Shown piece after piece: positions 21,904 through 32,106 of a DNA stretch of 64,000 bases. Location: the NCBI RefSeq assembly GCF_003144115.1, contig NW_020312000.1, positions 895,946-959,945 on the forward strand, written 5' to 3'. The DNA is from Tilletiopsis washingtonensis (taxonomy: Eukaryota; Basidiomycota; Exobasidiomycetes; Entylomatales). The translations under genes were made by a program, and so were the position numbers. Each line of letters opens with the position of its first letter. The first letter of the stretch is position 1. The notes below the pieces were generated by a model. That model did no database searches. It saw only the letters and a program-made list of their open reading frames with translations, and was not told the origin of the DNA.

Positions 21904-24900
21904 ATGCCGTCCCGTCCCATGCACTCCGCCTCGTTCTCCGACGACGTGCGCACGCCACTGCAGTCTGGTGCCGGCGACCCGCTGCGCGTGCCCGGCCCGG
22001 GCGGCTACGTCGCCTCCTCCTCGCACGGCCACGGCTTTGACGGCTCGTCGGCCACGCTCAGCCATGGCGCCGGCGGCGCAGACCCCTTCTACACGAACCA
22101 GCAGGGCAACCCGAGCTACGTGAGCGGCTATGGTGACGACGACAAGGTGCCGCTGGCCGCGCACGGCGAGAAGTTCGGCGGCGTGTATGGCGACAGCAGC
22201 TACCAGTGAGTGGCCGCCCGGGCGGTGTAGCCGCTATGAGCTGCCTCGTGTGCAGCACTGGCGCTTGGCTGACCGGCGTGCGCCAGCCTGCCCGACCCCA
22301 ACTCCTTCCCCATGCCGCAGGCGCCGCACCGTGGCGACACGCCGTTCCAGTCCGACCTCGGCCCCGACGACTCGGCGTCGCAGGTGGCATGGGCCAAGCG
22401 GCAGGCGGCGCCGAAGCGCGGCGCCACGCGCAAGGTCAAGCTCACGCGCGGCAACTGGATCGTCGACCACCGCGTGCCGACGGCTGTTAAGAACTCGATC
22501 GAGCCCAAGTGGAGCCAGGGTGCGTGCTGCTGTGCCGCAGAGGTGAAGGCCTCACTGACGCTGGCTGCAGGCACGCGCACAAACGAGTTCACGCACATGC
22601 GCTACACGGCCGCGACGTGCGACCCGGACGAGTTCACCGTCGACAACGGCTGGACGCTGCGCACGTCGGCGCAGTACCAGCGCGACACGGAGCTGCTCAT
22701 TGCCATCACGTACTACAACGAGGACCGCAAGCTGCTGGCGCGCACGCTGCACGGCGTCATGCTCAACATCCGCGACATCTGCAAGTCGAAGGCATCGAAG
22801 TTCTGGCGCCGCTCCGCCGAGGAGGGCCGCCCGGGCTGGCAGCGCATCGTCGTGACGCTGATCTTCGACGGCATCGACCCGTGCGACAAGGAGGTGGTGA
22901 GTGTGGCAATGTGCGTGCAGTGCAGCCTTGGCAGCGTTCTGACTCCCTGCGCAGCTCGACCTGCTCGCCACCGTCGGCGTGTACCAGGACGGCATCATGA
23001 AGCGCAAGGTCGACGGCAAGGAGACGGTGGCGCACCTCTTCGAGTACACGACGCAGCTCTCCGTCGACCCCACGCCCGCACTCGTCACGCCGCACGGCGA
23101 CGACCCGTCGAACCTCGTGCCCGTGCAGATGATTTTCTGTTTGAAACAGAAGAACAGCAAGAAGATCAACTCGCACCGCTGGCTCTTCAACGCCATTGGG
23201 CGGCAGCTGCAGCCCGAGGTGTGCATCCTGCTCGACGCCGGCACCAAGCCCGGCCACAAGAGCCTGTACTACCTCTGGGAGGCCTTCTACAACAAGCCCA
23301 ACCTCGGCGGCGCCTGTGGCGAGATCCACGCCATGCTCGAGGGCGGCCGCAAGCTGCTGAACCCGTGAGCCGTGTGTGACTTGCCCTGCCGCGCCTGCGC
23401 TGACATGCCGCTGCCCAGTCTCGTGGCCGCCCAGAACTTCGAGTACAAGATGTCAAAGTGCGTCGGCCTACCTCCGCTCCCGTGCATCACGCTGACCCCT
23501 CCGCGCAGCATCCTCGACAAACCGCTCGAGAGCTCGTTTGGCTACGTGAGCGTGCTGCCGGGCGCATTCAGCGCGTACCGCTTCCGAGGTGAGCTGCACC
23601 GTACTGCCAACGCAACACGCACTAACCCCTGCGCCACAGCGATCCAGGGCCGCCCGCTCAACCAGTACTTCCACGGCGACCACACGATGGCGGACCGGCT
23701 CGGCAAGAAGGGCCTGCACGGCATGAGCATCTGGGGCCAGAACATGTTCCTCGCCGAGTGAGTGGCCCGAGCCATGCGTCGCTCGCACACCGCTGACGCT
23801 GCGCCAGGGACCGCATCCTCTGCTTCGAGCTCGTGGCCAAGGCGGGCGACAAGTGGACGCTGAGCTACGTCAAGCCGGCCAAGGGCGAGACGGACGTGCC
23901 CGAGGGCTCCGCCGAGCTCATCTCGCAGCGGCGCCGCTGGCTCAACGGCTCGTTTGCCGCGTCCGTCTACTCGCTCGTGCACTTCTTCCGCATCTACAAG
24001 TCGAACCACGGCGTCGTGCGCCTCTTCTTCTTCCACCTGCAGGTGCTCTACAACGCCTTCAACCTGCTCTTCTCGTGGTTCGCGCTTGCCAACCTCTGGC
24101 TCACGTTCTCCATCATCATCGACTTCCTGCCCAACGTCATCTTCAAGGACAGCAGCGACACGGTGCAGCTCATCCTGCACTGGGTCAACCTGGCCGCCAA
24201 GTGGGTGTACATCTTCTTCGTCGTGCTGCAGTTCATCCTCGCGCTCGGCAACCGGCCCAAGGGCGAGAAGCGCACGTACATGATTTCGATCTGCGTCTTT
24301 GCGCTGCTTGGCTTGTACCTCATCGTCGTCGCCGTCTGGCTCACGGCGCGCTCCATCACGGACCTGCTGAACAACACGGGCGACCTCGGCACGCGCCTCA
24401 AGAACCTCTTCGTCGATCCCACGCAGGCCGTGCTGCTCGCGGCACTGGCGGCGACGTTCGGCATCTACCTCATCGCCTCGCTCCTCTACGCGGACCCGTG
24501 GCACATGTTCACGTCGTTTCCGCAGTACATGCTCATTGCGCCCAGCTTTGTCAACATCCTCAACGTGTACGCCTTCTGCAATCTGTGAGTAGAAGAGGAG
24601 CACTGCTGCGGCCGCGCTGGACGCTGGCTGATGCTCCACCCTCCCGCCAGGCACGACGTGTCGTGGGGCACGAAAGGCTCGGACAAGGCCGACGCACTGC
24701 CCTCCGTCGACACGAAGAAGGACAAGCCCGGGCAGGAGGCGGGCACCGTCGAGGAGATCGAGCAGGAGCAGGCCGACATCGACAACAACTTCAAGGCCGT
24801 CGTGTCGCGCGCCGTGGCGCCCGTCGTCGTCGAGGAGAAGGTCGAGCGGCCGACGACGGACGACGCCAACAAGACGTTCCGCACGCGCCTCGTCATCTTC

Positions 24901-25125
24901 TGGCTGCTCTGCAACGGCGCGCTGGTGATCGCCATCATGAACGTCAACGGCGTCACGGCCAAGAACGTCACGCAGGAGGCCGTCGACGCTGCCCAGGCCA
25001 AGAAGCAGGGCACCTACTTCAACATCATCATCTGGTGCACGTTTGGCCTCTCCTTCTTCCGCTTCCTCGGCGCGCTCTACTACTGGGTCATCCGCCAGAC
25101 GCTGCGCTGGTTCCGCAAGACGTAG
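21904..25125 (+). CDS. Chitin synthase, division I type
   Basis: Nine exons (21904-22205, 22287-22519, 22571-22896, 22955-23364, 23419-23457, 23509-23588, 23640-23757, 23808-24584, 24651-25125) give 919 residues, typical for class I-III enzymes. The N-terminal ~150 residues are Gly/Ser/Pro-rich. The catalytic GT2 domain follows: [57 protein letters not shown] and the product-binding QRRRW. The C-terminal third has about seven hydrophobic membrane spans. It polymerises UDP-GlcNAc into chitin at the plasma membrane and septum. Two N-terminal models are possible, an ATG at 21904 or an upstream exon at 21104. The start at 21904 is preferred because of its CT-rich leader. Confidence 0.96.
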
Positions 25126-25420
25126 CGGGCCCCGCTCGCACGCCCTCCGACGCTGATCTTATACCCGCTCCAACCCCCCTGCGCGTGCTGCGGCCCGCGC
25201 TCTCGCCGCGGCGCACGCCCGCGCGCGCCGCACTGCTCACCGGTCTTGTCTGCACGCACACACTCCTTCCCCGCCCTCGTGTCCCATAGGCCTCTCTCTT
25301 CTGTGCGCCCCGGTGGCAGAGCAATGGACGCTTCTCGTCTGAGCATCGGAAACCGCGTCTCATTGTGCTGGCCGCGGTGCGCCGCGCAGGCCCGGCGCGC
25401 GGCGCACCGGCGCCGCCAGC

Positions 25421-26092
25421 CTAGCCCAGGAAGTTGACGACGAAGAAGTGCAGCACGACGGAGGCAAAGAGGAAGTCGCCAAAGGCGCTGCGCAGGGCGC
25501 CAGCATCAGCATGCGAGCGCGTGGCCAGCAGCACAGCGCGCGCGCGCGCGCCGCCACTCACCGCTCGGGCGAGTTCTTGGGGAACTCGGCGGCATTTGCC
25601 TCGTTGGCCTGGATGCGCAGGCTGGCGCAGAGCACGAACTGCCCGACCGTCGAGGCGAAGCTGGATGAAGCGAGTCAGCGGCTGCGTGGAGTAGAGGGCT
25701 CGAGAGGCTGTGTGCCCTGCTGCGCCGGCGAGCCGCCTTGCTGCACGCAGCAGCGCCACAGTCGCGCCGCTGCGGTGTCGCATGCTCTCCTTGCTCTGCA
25801 GCACGTCGCGCGCCTGTACCACACGCTCGCACGCCCGCACGCACCCGGCGATGAAGGAGTTGAGCGGGAAGTTGCTGATGGCGATGCAGTACACAAACTG
25901 CAGCACGCCCGAGAGCACGAGGAACGCCATGAAGGCGTCGAGGAGGCGCAGGCGTGCGGGCGTGTGTGCCAGGTACGAGCGCTGCAGCGTCACGAGCGGC
26001 GACGAGGCGGCGGCCTCGCGCGCAGTGCTGCTGCTGCCCGCTGTGGCCACGACGGGCGGCGCGGGCCCGCTGGCGGTGCGTTTTGGCGGCAT
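25421..26092 (-). CDS. OST2: Oligosaccharyltransferase subunit OST2/DAD1
   Basis: Three exons (26092-25845, 25660-25562, 25487-25421) give 137 residues, as expected for the DAD1/OST2 family. A short Pro/Ala-rich cytosolic head precedes LRLLDAFMAFLVLSGVLQFV, the first membrane span. The next conserved block is FPLNSFIAGF-ASTVGQFVLC, with intron 1 inside it. SLRIQANEANAAEFPKNSPER and the C-terminal span AFGDFLFASVVLHFFVVNFL complete the family pattern. The protein is a small integral subunit of the ER complex that transfers the lipid-linked glycan to Asn. Its start codon is 203 bp from that of SUP35, so the two share a short divergent promoter. The stop converges on the chitin synthase gene. 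Confidence 0.96.
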   Translation of the reverse strand: MPPKRTASGPAPPVVATAGSSSTAREAAASSPLVTLQRSYLAHTPARLRLLDAFMAFLVLSGVLQFVYCIAISNFPLNSFIAGCVRACERVVQARDVLQSKESMRHRSGATVALLRAARRLAGAAGHTASRALYSTQPLTRFIQLRLDGRAVRALRQPAHPGQRGKCRRVPQELARAVSGGARARAVLLATRSHADAGALRSAFGDFLFASVVLHFFVVNFLG

Positions 26093-26295
26093 GGTGGTGG
26101 GGGTGAGGCCCGGGGCGACGGCCGTGCGCCGGCGACTTGCCGCGTGCGGTGCGGTGATGGCATGGCGCGCCAGAGCCACGTGGCCGGACAGATTTCCAGG
26201 CGGCGGCGGCGCTCCTGAAGTGTCGCTGCGCTGCTCTAAGCTTCGCTTGGCGCCGCCTCTCGCACCTCGCTGCGCTTCCACCACCACCTCGCACG

Positions 26296-28745
26296 ATGAA
26301 CCCCAACGCGCGCAACTTCGCCTTCAATCCCGCCGCATCCGGCTTCCAGCCCGGCGGCGCAGGCCAGGCGCAGGGCCCGCCAGGCCAGCAGCAGCCCGGC
26401 CAGTATGGCCAGCAGAACTACTACGCCCAGGGCTTCGGCGGTGCTCCGCAGCAGCAGCAGCAGCAGCAGCAGCCGGGCGCCTACGGCGGCTATGCGCCGC
26501 AGCAGGGCGCCGGCGCCTACCCGCAGTACGGCGCATACGGCGCCCAGCAGGGCTTCCAGGCGCCGCCGCAGCACGGCGGCTACTACGGCGCACCGCAGGC
26601 GGGCGGCTACGCGGCGCAGGGCTTCCAGGCGCCGGCGCCGCAGCAGAGCAACCTGCCGCCGCCGCCGGCCGCGCGTGCCCCGCTCTCGGGCGGCCTGCCG
26701 CCGCGCCCCGTCGACCAGTCGGCCGGGCCCGAGGCGCCGCGCAAGCCCGTCAGCATCTCCATTGGCGGCGGCGGCGTGCCCAAGCTGCCGCCGCCGCGTG
26801 CGCCGCTGGACGACGCTGCCGCCGCTGCGCCGCCGCGCAAGCCCGTCTCGATCAGCATCGGCGGCGCGGCCAAGCCGGCCGCTGCTGCGCCTGCGCCGGC
26901 AGACGACGAGGCGCCGCGCAAGCCGGTGAGCATCTCCATCGGCGGTGCCAGCAGCGCTGCCGCGCCGGCTGCTCCCGCTGCTGCTGCTGCTGCTCCCGCT
27001 GCGCCGGCTGCCGCAGCACCTGGTCCCGTGGCGGCGCTCAAGTCCGAGGAGGCTGCGCCCGCTGCATCGTCGTCCAGCGCCTCGCCGCCGGCGTCGCGGC
27101 CCGAGTCGCCGACGCCCGCGGCCGCCGCCGCGCCCGCCGTCGCCGCCGCCAAGCCGTCGGCCGGTGCCGCTGCGGCACGGAAGCGCGCCGAGAAGAGCGC
27201 CAACGACGCTGAGAAGGTGCTGGAGGAGGCGCACAAGGCGACGGACGAGGAGACGCTGAAGGACCTGTTCGGCGAGAAGAGCAGCGGTGAGTTGCCACAG
27301 GCGGCCACGCGTCCGGACGCGCGCCTGTGCTCACGCCATGCGCGCAGAGATGAAGGCGCACCTGAATGTCGTGTTCATCGGCCATGTCGACGCCGGCAAG
27401 TCGACGATGGGCGGCCAGCTGCTGGCGCTGACGGGCATGGTGGACAAGCGGACGCTGGAGAAGTTTGAAAAGGAGGCCAAGGAGGCCGGCCGCGAGAGCT
27501 GGTACCTCTCCTGGGCGCTCGACTCGACGCCGCAGGAGCGCGAGAAGGGCAAGACGGTCGAGGTGGGGCGCGCCTTCTTCGAGACGGGCAAGCGGCGCTA
27601 CACGATTCTCGATGCGCCGGGCCACAAGAGCTACGTGCCGAACATGATCAGCGGCGCCGCGCAGGCCGACGTGGCCATTCTCGTCATCTCGGCGCGCCGC
27701 GGCGAGTTCGAGACGGGCTTCGAGCGCGGCGGGCAGACGCGCGAGCACGCCATGCTCGTCAAGACGGCCGGCGTGCAGCGCCTCATCGTCGTCGTCAACA
27801 AGATGGACGAGCCGACCGTGCAGTGGGAGCAGGCGCGCTTCGACGAGATTGTCGGCAAGCTCACGCCCTTCCTCAAGGGCACGGGCTTCAACCCCAAGAC
27901 GGACCTCTCGTTCATTCCCGTGTCGGCGTACGCGGGGCACAATCTCAAGGAGCCGCTGCCCAAGGGCGTCGGCGACTGGTACAAGGGCCCCACGCTGCTC
28001 ACCTTCCTCGACGACCTCGTGATCCAGGACCGCAAGATCAACGACCCGCTCAAGATGCCCATCACGGAAAAGTACGCCGACATGGGCACCGTCGTCGTGG
28101 GCAAGCTCGAGTCGGGCAAGGTGCGGTGCGGCGACAAGCTCGTCATCATGCCGAACAGCACGGCGGTGGAGGTCGTGTCGATCTCCAACGAGCAGGACGA
28201 GGAGGTGCCGGCGGCCATCTCGGGCGACAACGTGCGCATCAAGCTGCGCGGCGTCGAGACCGAGGAGATCAGCGTCGGCTTTGTGCTCTCGGACCCCAAG
28301 CGGCCCGTGCAGGTGGTGCGCCAGTTTGAGGCGCAGCTCGCCATTCTCGACTCGCGCAACATCATCGCCGCCGGCTTCTCGGCCATGATGCACGTGCACG
28401 CCCTCTCCGAGGAGATTACCATCCAGGCGCTGCTGCACTACTACGACAAGAAGACGGGGCGCAAGAGCCGCAAGCCGCCGCAGTTTGCCAAGAAGGGTGA
28501 GTGCGCGGAGTGCGATGTGCTACGGCGGCAAGCGCTGACAGGCATGCACAGGCATGAAGGTCGTCGCGCTCATCGAGACGTCGGCGCCGATTGCGATTGA
28601 GCGCTTCGCCGAGTACCCGCAGCTGGGCCGCTTCACGGTGCGCGAGGAGGGGCGCACCGTGGGCATCGGCAAGGTGACGAAGCTGATCCGCGGCGAGTCG
28701 GACTTGCCAGACGTGGCCAAGCTGCAGCTCGACGGCGGCGCGTAG
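26296..28745 (+). CDS. SUP35: Translation termination factor eRF3 (SUP35), GTPase
   Basis: Three exons (26296-27286, 27348-28496, 28552-28745) give 777 residues. The N-terminal ~115 residues are rich in Gln, Gly, Tyr and Ala with an eight-Gln run, like the prion domain of yeast Sup35. Residues near 8-19 (FAFNPAASGFQP) fit the PAM2 motif that binds the poly(A)-binding protein. A middle region has three copies of RKPVSISIGG and an Ala/Pro-rich, highly charged linker. The EF1A-like GTPase starts at ~353: GHVDAGKST (G1), DAPGHKSYVPNM (G3), NKMDEPTVQW (G4). Beta-barrel domains follow, ending in GRFTVREEGRTVGIGKV. It works with eRF1 at stop codons in the cytosol. Confidence 0.97.
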
Positions 28746-28960
28746 ACGGGGATAGAGAGGCAGCAATGCGATGGGATGACAGAGGCGCCGAGAGTGAGGG
28801 ATACATGCTGGAGGGAGCCAGAGAGGGTGCGCGACGCAGGGTGACGAGGTGATGAATGGTGACAGCGGCATGCATGCAGGACGGTGACGGGATACAGAGA
28901 GTAGAGAAAAGGTGCAGGGCACGGCCTATGCGGGCCGGCGTCGAGCGGAGGGCGTGGCGC

Positions 28961-29656
28961 TCAGGCGTCGAGGAGCAGTGCGGCCTCGAGGCGGCGCACA
29001 TGCCAGCAGGGCATCATGGGCTCCTCGGGCGCATGTGCCGCCGCGCCCGGGCGCAGGCACTCGCGCCGCCACGCCGCGCGGTACCAGCCCGGCTCGCCGT
29101 CGTCGAGCGGCTCCTGGCTCGCGTCGTCGGCGTCGTCGGCGTCGCGCAGCGCCTCCTTGACGCCGGCGTGCGGGGCGTCGGACGGCGCATGGCCGTGCAG
29201 GGCATAGCCCACGTGCTGCGCCTGCAGCGCCGGCGCCGGCGAGAGCGCCGATGACGGGCGCACGCGCGCGCTCGAGAGCGGCGAGAAGGTGGCCGACGGC
29301 GTCGCGTCCGAGCTGCGCGGCGACGGCGACGGCGAGGGCGAGGAGAAGGCGGCGCCGGGCCCGGCGTCGGTGCCGCTGCTGCCGAGCGCGCCGGCATGCA
29401 GCACCAGTGCCTGTGCGAGGGCGCGCTGCGGCGCCGCACACTCGGGCGCCGCCGAGGCACAGGCGACGTCGAGGCGCGGCAGCGCAGCGAGGCGCTGCCG
29501 CGCGGCGGGCGACGCCACGAAGCGCACGGGCGCCGCGGCGCGCAGCGAGAGGACGCCGGCGTCGCTGTGCGGCACGGCTGGCGCCGAGAGCGCGGCTCGC
29601 ACCAGCGGCGGACGTGCCGGCGTGCGCGTGGCAGCGCCGGAGGGCGTCGGATGCAT
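28961..29656 (-). CDS. Hypothetical protein, 231 residues, single exon
   Basis: An uninterrupted frame from ATG 29654-29656, preceded by a C/CT-rich leader, to a stop at 28961. I do not recognise the family. The N-terminal half is Ala/Pro/Ser-rich with PVRFVASPAARQRLAALPR. A Ser/Pro run follows (SSPSPSPSPRSS). The C-terminal 70 residues look most protein-like: an acidic segment (EALRDADDADDASQEPLDDG), then WYRAAWRRECL and PMMPCWHVRRLEAALLLDA. Other frames on both strands are also open because of the high GC content, so the call rests on composition, leader and position between two converging or diverging neighbours. It could be shorter, or have an upstream exon. Confidence 0.45.
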   Translation of the reverse strand: MHPTPSGAATRTPARPPLVRAALSAPAVPHSDAGVLSLRAAAPVRFVASPAARQRLAALPRLDVACASAAPECAAPQRALAQALVLHAGALGSSGTDAGPGAAFSSPSPSPSPRSSDATPSATFSPLSSARVRPSSALSPAPALQAQHVGYALHGHAPSDAPHAGVKEALRDADDADDASQEPLDDGEPGWYRAAWRRECLRPGAAAHAPEEPMMPCWHVRRLEAALLLDA

Positions 29657-32106
29657 CGTGGGCGAGGGCGCGGGTGCGGCGGCCGTGGTCAAGAGTGCGG
29701 CTGGGAGAAGGGCCGGAGGCGGTGTGCCGAGGCCGGTGTGCGCGCCAGTGAGACGTTGCGCAGACGCCAACGTGCGCTGGGTGCGAGTGAGGGTACGCGG
29801 AGGGGTACGCGGAGGACTTGGACGGACGCCGTGATGCTCGCAGCGATGCGAGAGGCGGCGGCGACGGGAGAGCGGCCGGCCAGCGGCATGCTGCTTTTGA
29901 GGACGAGCCGCTTGACACTCTGACTCGAGGCCGCAACTGTGGCCGCGGCCAACAGGGCCCGAACAGCTCACCGGAGCCGAGCAGCGCTGCCATGAAGCGT
30001 GTGAGATGGCGGCATGGCGAGCGGGCCGCGTGCTCACATCCGCATCACTCGGACTCATCTACGCGCGGAGGCCTCGGCCCGAGATGCGCGCCGCCGGCGC
30101 TCACCCCTGCACCCTGCGCTGCTGGCCGCTGCACGCTGCGGCCTTGGCATGCCTGTCCTTGCCGCCTCCGCTTCGTTGCTGCATCTGCGTCTGCCGCTCT
30201 GGGCGCTGGCCGATGAGGACGCATCGCGATGCCGCATCTGTGCTTCAAATCAGCCTCGAGACGCGGCGCAAGCCGGCGCATCGTCGGCAGCGGGCAGCCG
30301 TCTCGGGTTGCGCTGGGCTGAGGCACAAGCGCAGCCGCAGCACCGAGCAGCGGCAGTCAGCAGGCAGCACTCTATTCAGAGTTTGAGTCGAGTGAGAGAT
30401 GCAGAGTAGTAGTGTGCAGCTTGCAGCAGCATCAAGCTGCCATCATGCAGCGAGTGATTCACATCGGGCTTGCTCTCATGCTCGCAGCATGCACGCAGCC
30501 CGGTGCCGCTCCGCGCCCGGCCCGCGCACGCATGCACCGCACGCATGCAGCTTTCATCTCGCCCGCACAAAGTGTGCGAGGCAGCAAGCATCGCTCAAGT
30601 TCAGCCTGAAATCTGCAGCTCGGTCTTAGGAGCGGCCACGAGCGAGATCGCCCTCCCAGCGCCGCAGGAGGCATCTCGAAAGCCCGAGGACGCGGGTTGG
30701 ATGGGAGCATCCGAGTGAGACCGCTGAGCTCCTCTCGAGGCGCGGCATCCCGCGCGCTCAGGTGACGAGCCCATCAGTCTCCACGTACTGCGTCACACCC
30801 AGCGTAAGGCGCAGCTGAGCGCAGCTTGACGTAAAGCACTCTACTACGACGACTGCGACCGCGAGGCCAAGCTGCGCTCGGGGCGCCACGCCGAGACGCG
30901 CAACGCGAGGCCCGTGCAGCCAGCTCCTCGAGCCAGCGAGGGCGCGCCGCGGCACACCATTTCGCGCGTCTGAATGGAACGGCATGCGGTGCTTCGCGGA
31001 GACGGCATGCAGATGCTCAGCATGCTGCTGCGTCGCTGGTCTGCGCCTGCAGCCGTAGCGCACGGGCAGACGACGAGGACGAGGCGTGAGGAGCTGCTGC
31101 GAGGCGGCGCGGCCCGCCCGATGATCGGCGCCGGCGTGCCTCGGCGTGGGAACATTGCTTCGCGGGAGTCGCGCGCGTGCGTGCCAGCCAGCACGAAGGC
31201 CGATCCGCGCGGCCAGGGCGACCACGCCGCGCCCATCATGCGGCGGCGGCTTGCGGGTGCGGTGCTGGTGCGCTACGTCGCCGCCCGGCCTCGCCCGCCG
31301 AGCTTCGTCTGGACTGCGACGTGTGAGATGTGCGCGCAGATGGCTGCTGGCGAATAACTGGAATGAGCGAGAGGCTTGCCAGCAGAGAGGCTCGCGAGAG
31401 GGGCGGCGTGGTGTTTGCGCGCGAGAAGCCGAGCTCGGCGCGGCCGGCGGTGGCGCGGCGGCGGCGCGAGATGGCGTGGTGGTGCATGCAGGCCGGCTGC
31501 CTCGCTGCGTCGCACGCAGGCCGCGAGTCGAGGGGAAAAGTGGGCTGCCGCGCTGCGCTGCGCCTCACGCTCATCTGCGGCTGCGCGCTGCCACGCCGCA
31601 AGCGCTGCTGCACGCCTCGCCCGCGCGTGCGTCATCCCTCGCGCCCTCCTACGTCACGCTCCCCTCCCAGCAACCAGCATCCGCCTAGACCCGCGCGCCC
31701 TCGTCCGTCATCCGCACCCGCGCGCCGTGGCCAACAACACGCCTTGCAAGCGTCAGAGAGTCACGCCGCCGTCTCACGCCTCAGCCGGCACCCGCACCGC
31801 CGCACATCTCGCACCGCCGCGCCACGGCGCCCACGCCAGGCACGCGCGCCCGCACCGCATCGCTGCCCGCTCCAACGCGCCGCTGCGATGGCCGCCCCGT
31901 CCGATGCTGCCGGTGAGTGTGAGCAGTGCGCTCGAGGGTGCACGGCCGATGCGATCGTCGGCGCGCCGCTTGCTCCCACGCTCGCTGCTCGTCGTCGTCG
32001 TCGTCGAGGCGCGCGACCGCCATCCCCGGCGCACACGCGTCCCTACGGCCATCTCTCCCTCGCGCCCCGGCCGCCGCACCTTCCTTGTGGTACACACGTG
32101 CTGACC
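29657..32106. other. Long gene-free divergent region upstream of the Atf1-type gene
   Basis: 2.45 kb between the hypothetical minus-strand gene and the Atf1-like gene. No frame here has a recognisable domain. The translations are Arg/Ala/Cys-rich and low in the residue patterns of the neighbouring proteins. An in-frame ATG at 31888 would add 73 residues to the Atf1-like protein. It is followed by GTGAGT after nine codons, but I see no matching acceptor that restores the frame. A perfect 11-bp tandem pair lies near 29793-29817. The stretch probably contains promoter and leader of a stress-regulated gene. Confidence 0.45.
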
